The notes under the pieces were generated by a model that saw only the letters and a list, made by a program, of their open reading frames with translations, did no database searches and was not told the origin of the DNA. The position numbers were made by a program, and so were the translations under genes. DNA of 64,000 bases from Bacilli bacterium (lineage in GTDB: Bacteria; Bacillota_I; Bacilli_A; RFN20; CAG-826), in the NCBI GenBank assembly GCA_024399115.1, contig JAKSHZ010000004.1, forward strand, positions 64,052-128,051, written 5' to 3'. This document shows positions 63,027-64,000 of this stretch, one piece after another; within the stretch, counting starts at the first letter, position 1; each line of letters opens with the position of its first letter.

Positions 63027-63878
63027 CTAGAACTCGCTTAAAATATTATTTTCTAGCTCTTTTATACAATAGATGGTATCTAAAACATCAAAAGTTTCTT
63101 TAAGGTTATTTCTTGCAGAAATCCAGCCTAAGCCATCGGTAAACCAAACAAACTTAAATCCATCTATACCTTTAGACTCTAAAGCTAAAGTTTTGTAACT
63201 TCTTGCTGTTTCGTTTAATTTCGATCCACCAGAAGCATAGAAATTGCATTCGCACGCATAGATGCATTTGTCAGAAATGATAACGTAATCAAATCGCTTT
63301 GCTGTATTACCAGAATTTGATAATGCAGATAAATCAAGTCCAGTTCGCTTTTCCAAATCGGATAAATACATTTCTTTAAAGTAGGTTTTGTTTTTGATGA
63401 AACCAGCTTTTTTTATGTAGGATTCAACTAAATCTTCCATAAGATGTCCACCACGATTTTTTCTTCCGTTTGAATTTAATCCGGCTTCAACACCTATAAC
63501 ATAATCATACAAATTACTAACAAGGTGCTTTTCCATTAACTCAAACAGACCTGTTTTTCTCATGAATACTACATATTCTTCTACTGAATAATTTAGTTTT
63601 TTAAAATCATATGTGAATGAGCCTTCTTCATCCATGCAAAAAATATTCATTTCTCTTTTTGCAAGAAGAATTGGAATACATCTCAATACAGAAGGATATT
63701 TGGATACCAAATTTCTGAAATCAACTTCGATACTTTGTGAGCCGATTAGTGAATTCATCATATTAAGTTCGATTTTAATTGAATCTGCATTTTTATAGAC
63801 AGTGTCAAATTCAACATAATATGAATAATTAGCTATGCTTTCTCTAAACGAAGAAAGCCAAACATTAAAATCCTTCAT
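63027..63878 (-). CDS. DpnII/MboI-type restriction endonuclease
   Basis: 283 residues from the ATG at 63878 (ribosome binding site AAAGGGG, overlapped by the methyltransferase end). Family features: MNSLIGSQSIEVDFRNLVSKYPSVLRCIPILLAKRE, GLNSNGRKNRGGHLMEDLVESYIKKAGF and the catalytic core FDYVIISDKCIYACECNFYASGGSKLNE with KSYKTL-like helix. It cleaves GATC in known members. It follows an adenine methyltransferase by 2 bases, as in DpnII operons. Confidence 0.9.
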   Translation of the reverse strand: MKDFNVWLSSFRESIANYSYYVEFDTVYKNADSIKIELNMMNSLIGSQSIEVDFRNLVSKYPSVLRCIPILLAKREMNIFCMDEEGSFTYDFKKLNYSVEEYVVFMRKTGLFELMEKHLVSNLYDYVIGVEAGLNSNGRKNRGGHLMEDLVESYIKKAGFIKNKTYFKEMYLSDLEKRTGLDLSALSNSGNTAKRFDYVIISDKCIYACECNFYASGGSKLNETARSYKTLALESKGIDGFKFVWFTDGLGWISARNNLKETFDVLDTIYCIKELENNILSEF

Positions 63879-63880
63879 AG

Positions 63881-64000
63881 TTAAAAGCCCCTTTCTGTAC
63901 ATAAAGCATCTATTTCTCTCCACCCCATACCTCGCATGAAGTTGGCTGCTTCATAAACCGAAGCCCCTTCGAACAGAAGCTTATAAATGCCTAATCTTTT
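63881..64000 (-). CDS. C-terminal end of a DpnA-like DNA adenine methyltransferase (5' part outside)
   Basis: The last 39 residues are visible, ending YEAANFMRGMGWREIDALCTERGF. This resembles the C-terminus of the second (DpnA-type) N6-adenine methyltransferase of DpnII systems, and the position directly before the nuclease agrees. The catalytic part is beyond the window edge. Confidence 0.6.
   Translation of the reverse strand, partial: KRLGIYKLLFEGASVYEAANFMRGMGWREIDALCTERGF

Overview
The window is about 64 kb of a low-GC Firmicutes chromosome, probably a Bacilli/Erysipelotrichia-like gut lineage. The evidence is the synteny cysS-rlmB-sigH-like factor, rplM-rpsI, the ECF module truA-ecfT-ecfA2-ecfA1, purine-rich ribosome binding sites and TGA used as a stop (genetic code 11). 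Nearly every gene is on the minus strand. The plus-strand exceptions are two toxin/immunity-like cassettes (9.0-9.7 kb and 26.6-27.2 kb) and one Cro-like regulator (62.1 kb). All functions are inferred from reading the sequence; no database search was possible.

Layout. 1-4 kb: a flavodoxin-type reductase (cut by the window start), a cyclophilin-like lipoprotein and a MarR regulator in one operon, then a PBECR4-like protein behind a structured leader, an unknown 509-residue protein and tRNA-Leu. 4-8.8 kb: acyltransferase plus DUF6320 membrane partner, a K+-channel-like RCK protein, a PlsC-like acyltransferase and an XRE regulator. 9-10.1 kb: toxin/immunity-like cassette and tRNA-Thr/Val/Ile. 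10.2-22.8 kb: core housekeeping genes (rpsI, rplM, yebC, truA, ecfT/A2/A1, sigma factor, rlmB, cysS) followed by a four-gene operon with DUF1846, a CofE-like ligase, a flavoprotein and a P-loop kinase. 22.8-27.2 kb: a frame-split repeat membrane protein, a Fic cassette bounded by direct repeats, a WYL-like regulator and a second toxin/immunity-like pair.

27.3-64 kb is accessory DNA. It holds (i) an RNase III with two dsRNA-binding domains, a sigma-like factor, small secreted/membrane genes and a HEPN-motif protein; (ii) an eight-gene restriction-like island with two C5-cytosine methyltransferases, a SNF2 helicase, an EcoRII-N-like protein, a MORC-like GHKL ATPase, an HNH nuclease, an unknown protein and a short HhH-glycosylase-like protein; (iii) a second cyclophilin-like lipoprotein surrounded by repeat arrays; (iv) a tightly packed operon of RNase III, radical SAM activase, ClpB-like AAA+, coiled-coil protein, HEPN protein, 1511-residue UPF1/DNA2-like helicase with a giant coiled coil, and an HTH gene; (v) a decayed prophage whose deletions created two in-frame chimeras (ImmA peptidase::tape measure, and tail protein::large serine recombinase); (vi) a GHKL ATPase-AIPR pair; and (vii) a DpnII-type restriction operon running off the right edge.

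The strongest candidate for an undescribed system is item (iv), 41173-52401. It combines two predicted RNA-cleaving modules (RNase III, HEPN), an RNA/DNA helicase, a ClpB-like remodeller and a radical SAM enzyme in one unit. A motif TTACACGATT recurs as a 20-bp-period array before the second lipoprotein, inside the AIPR promoter spacer, and in the two copies of an 80-90 bp direct repeat at 27.3 and 41.1 kb. This suggests shared regulation or shared mobile-element ancestry.
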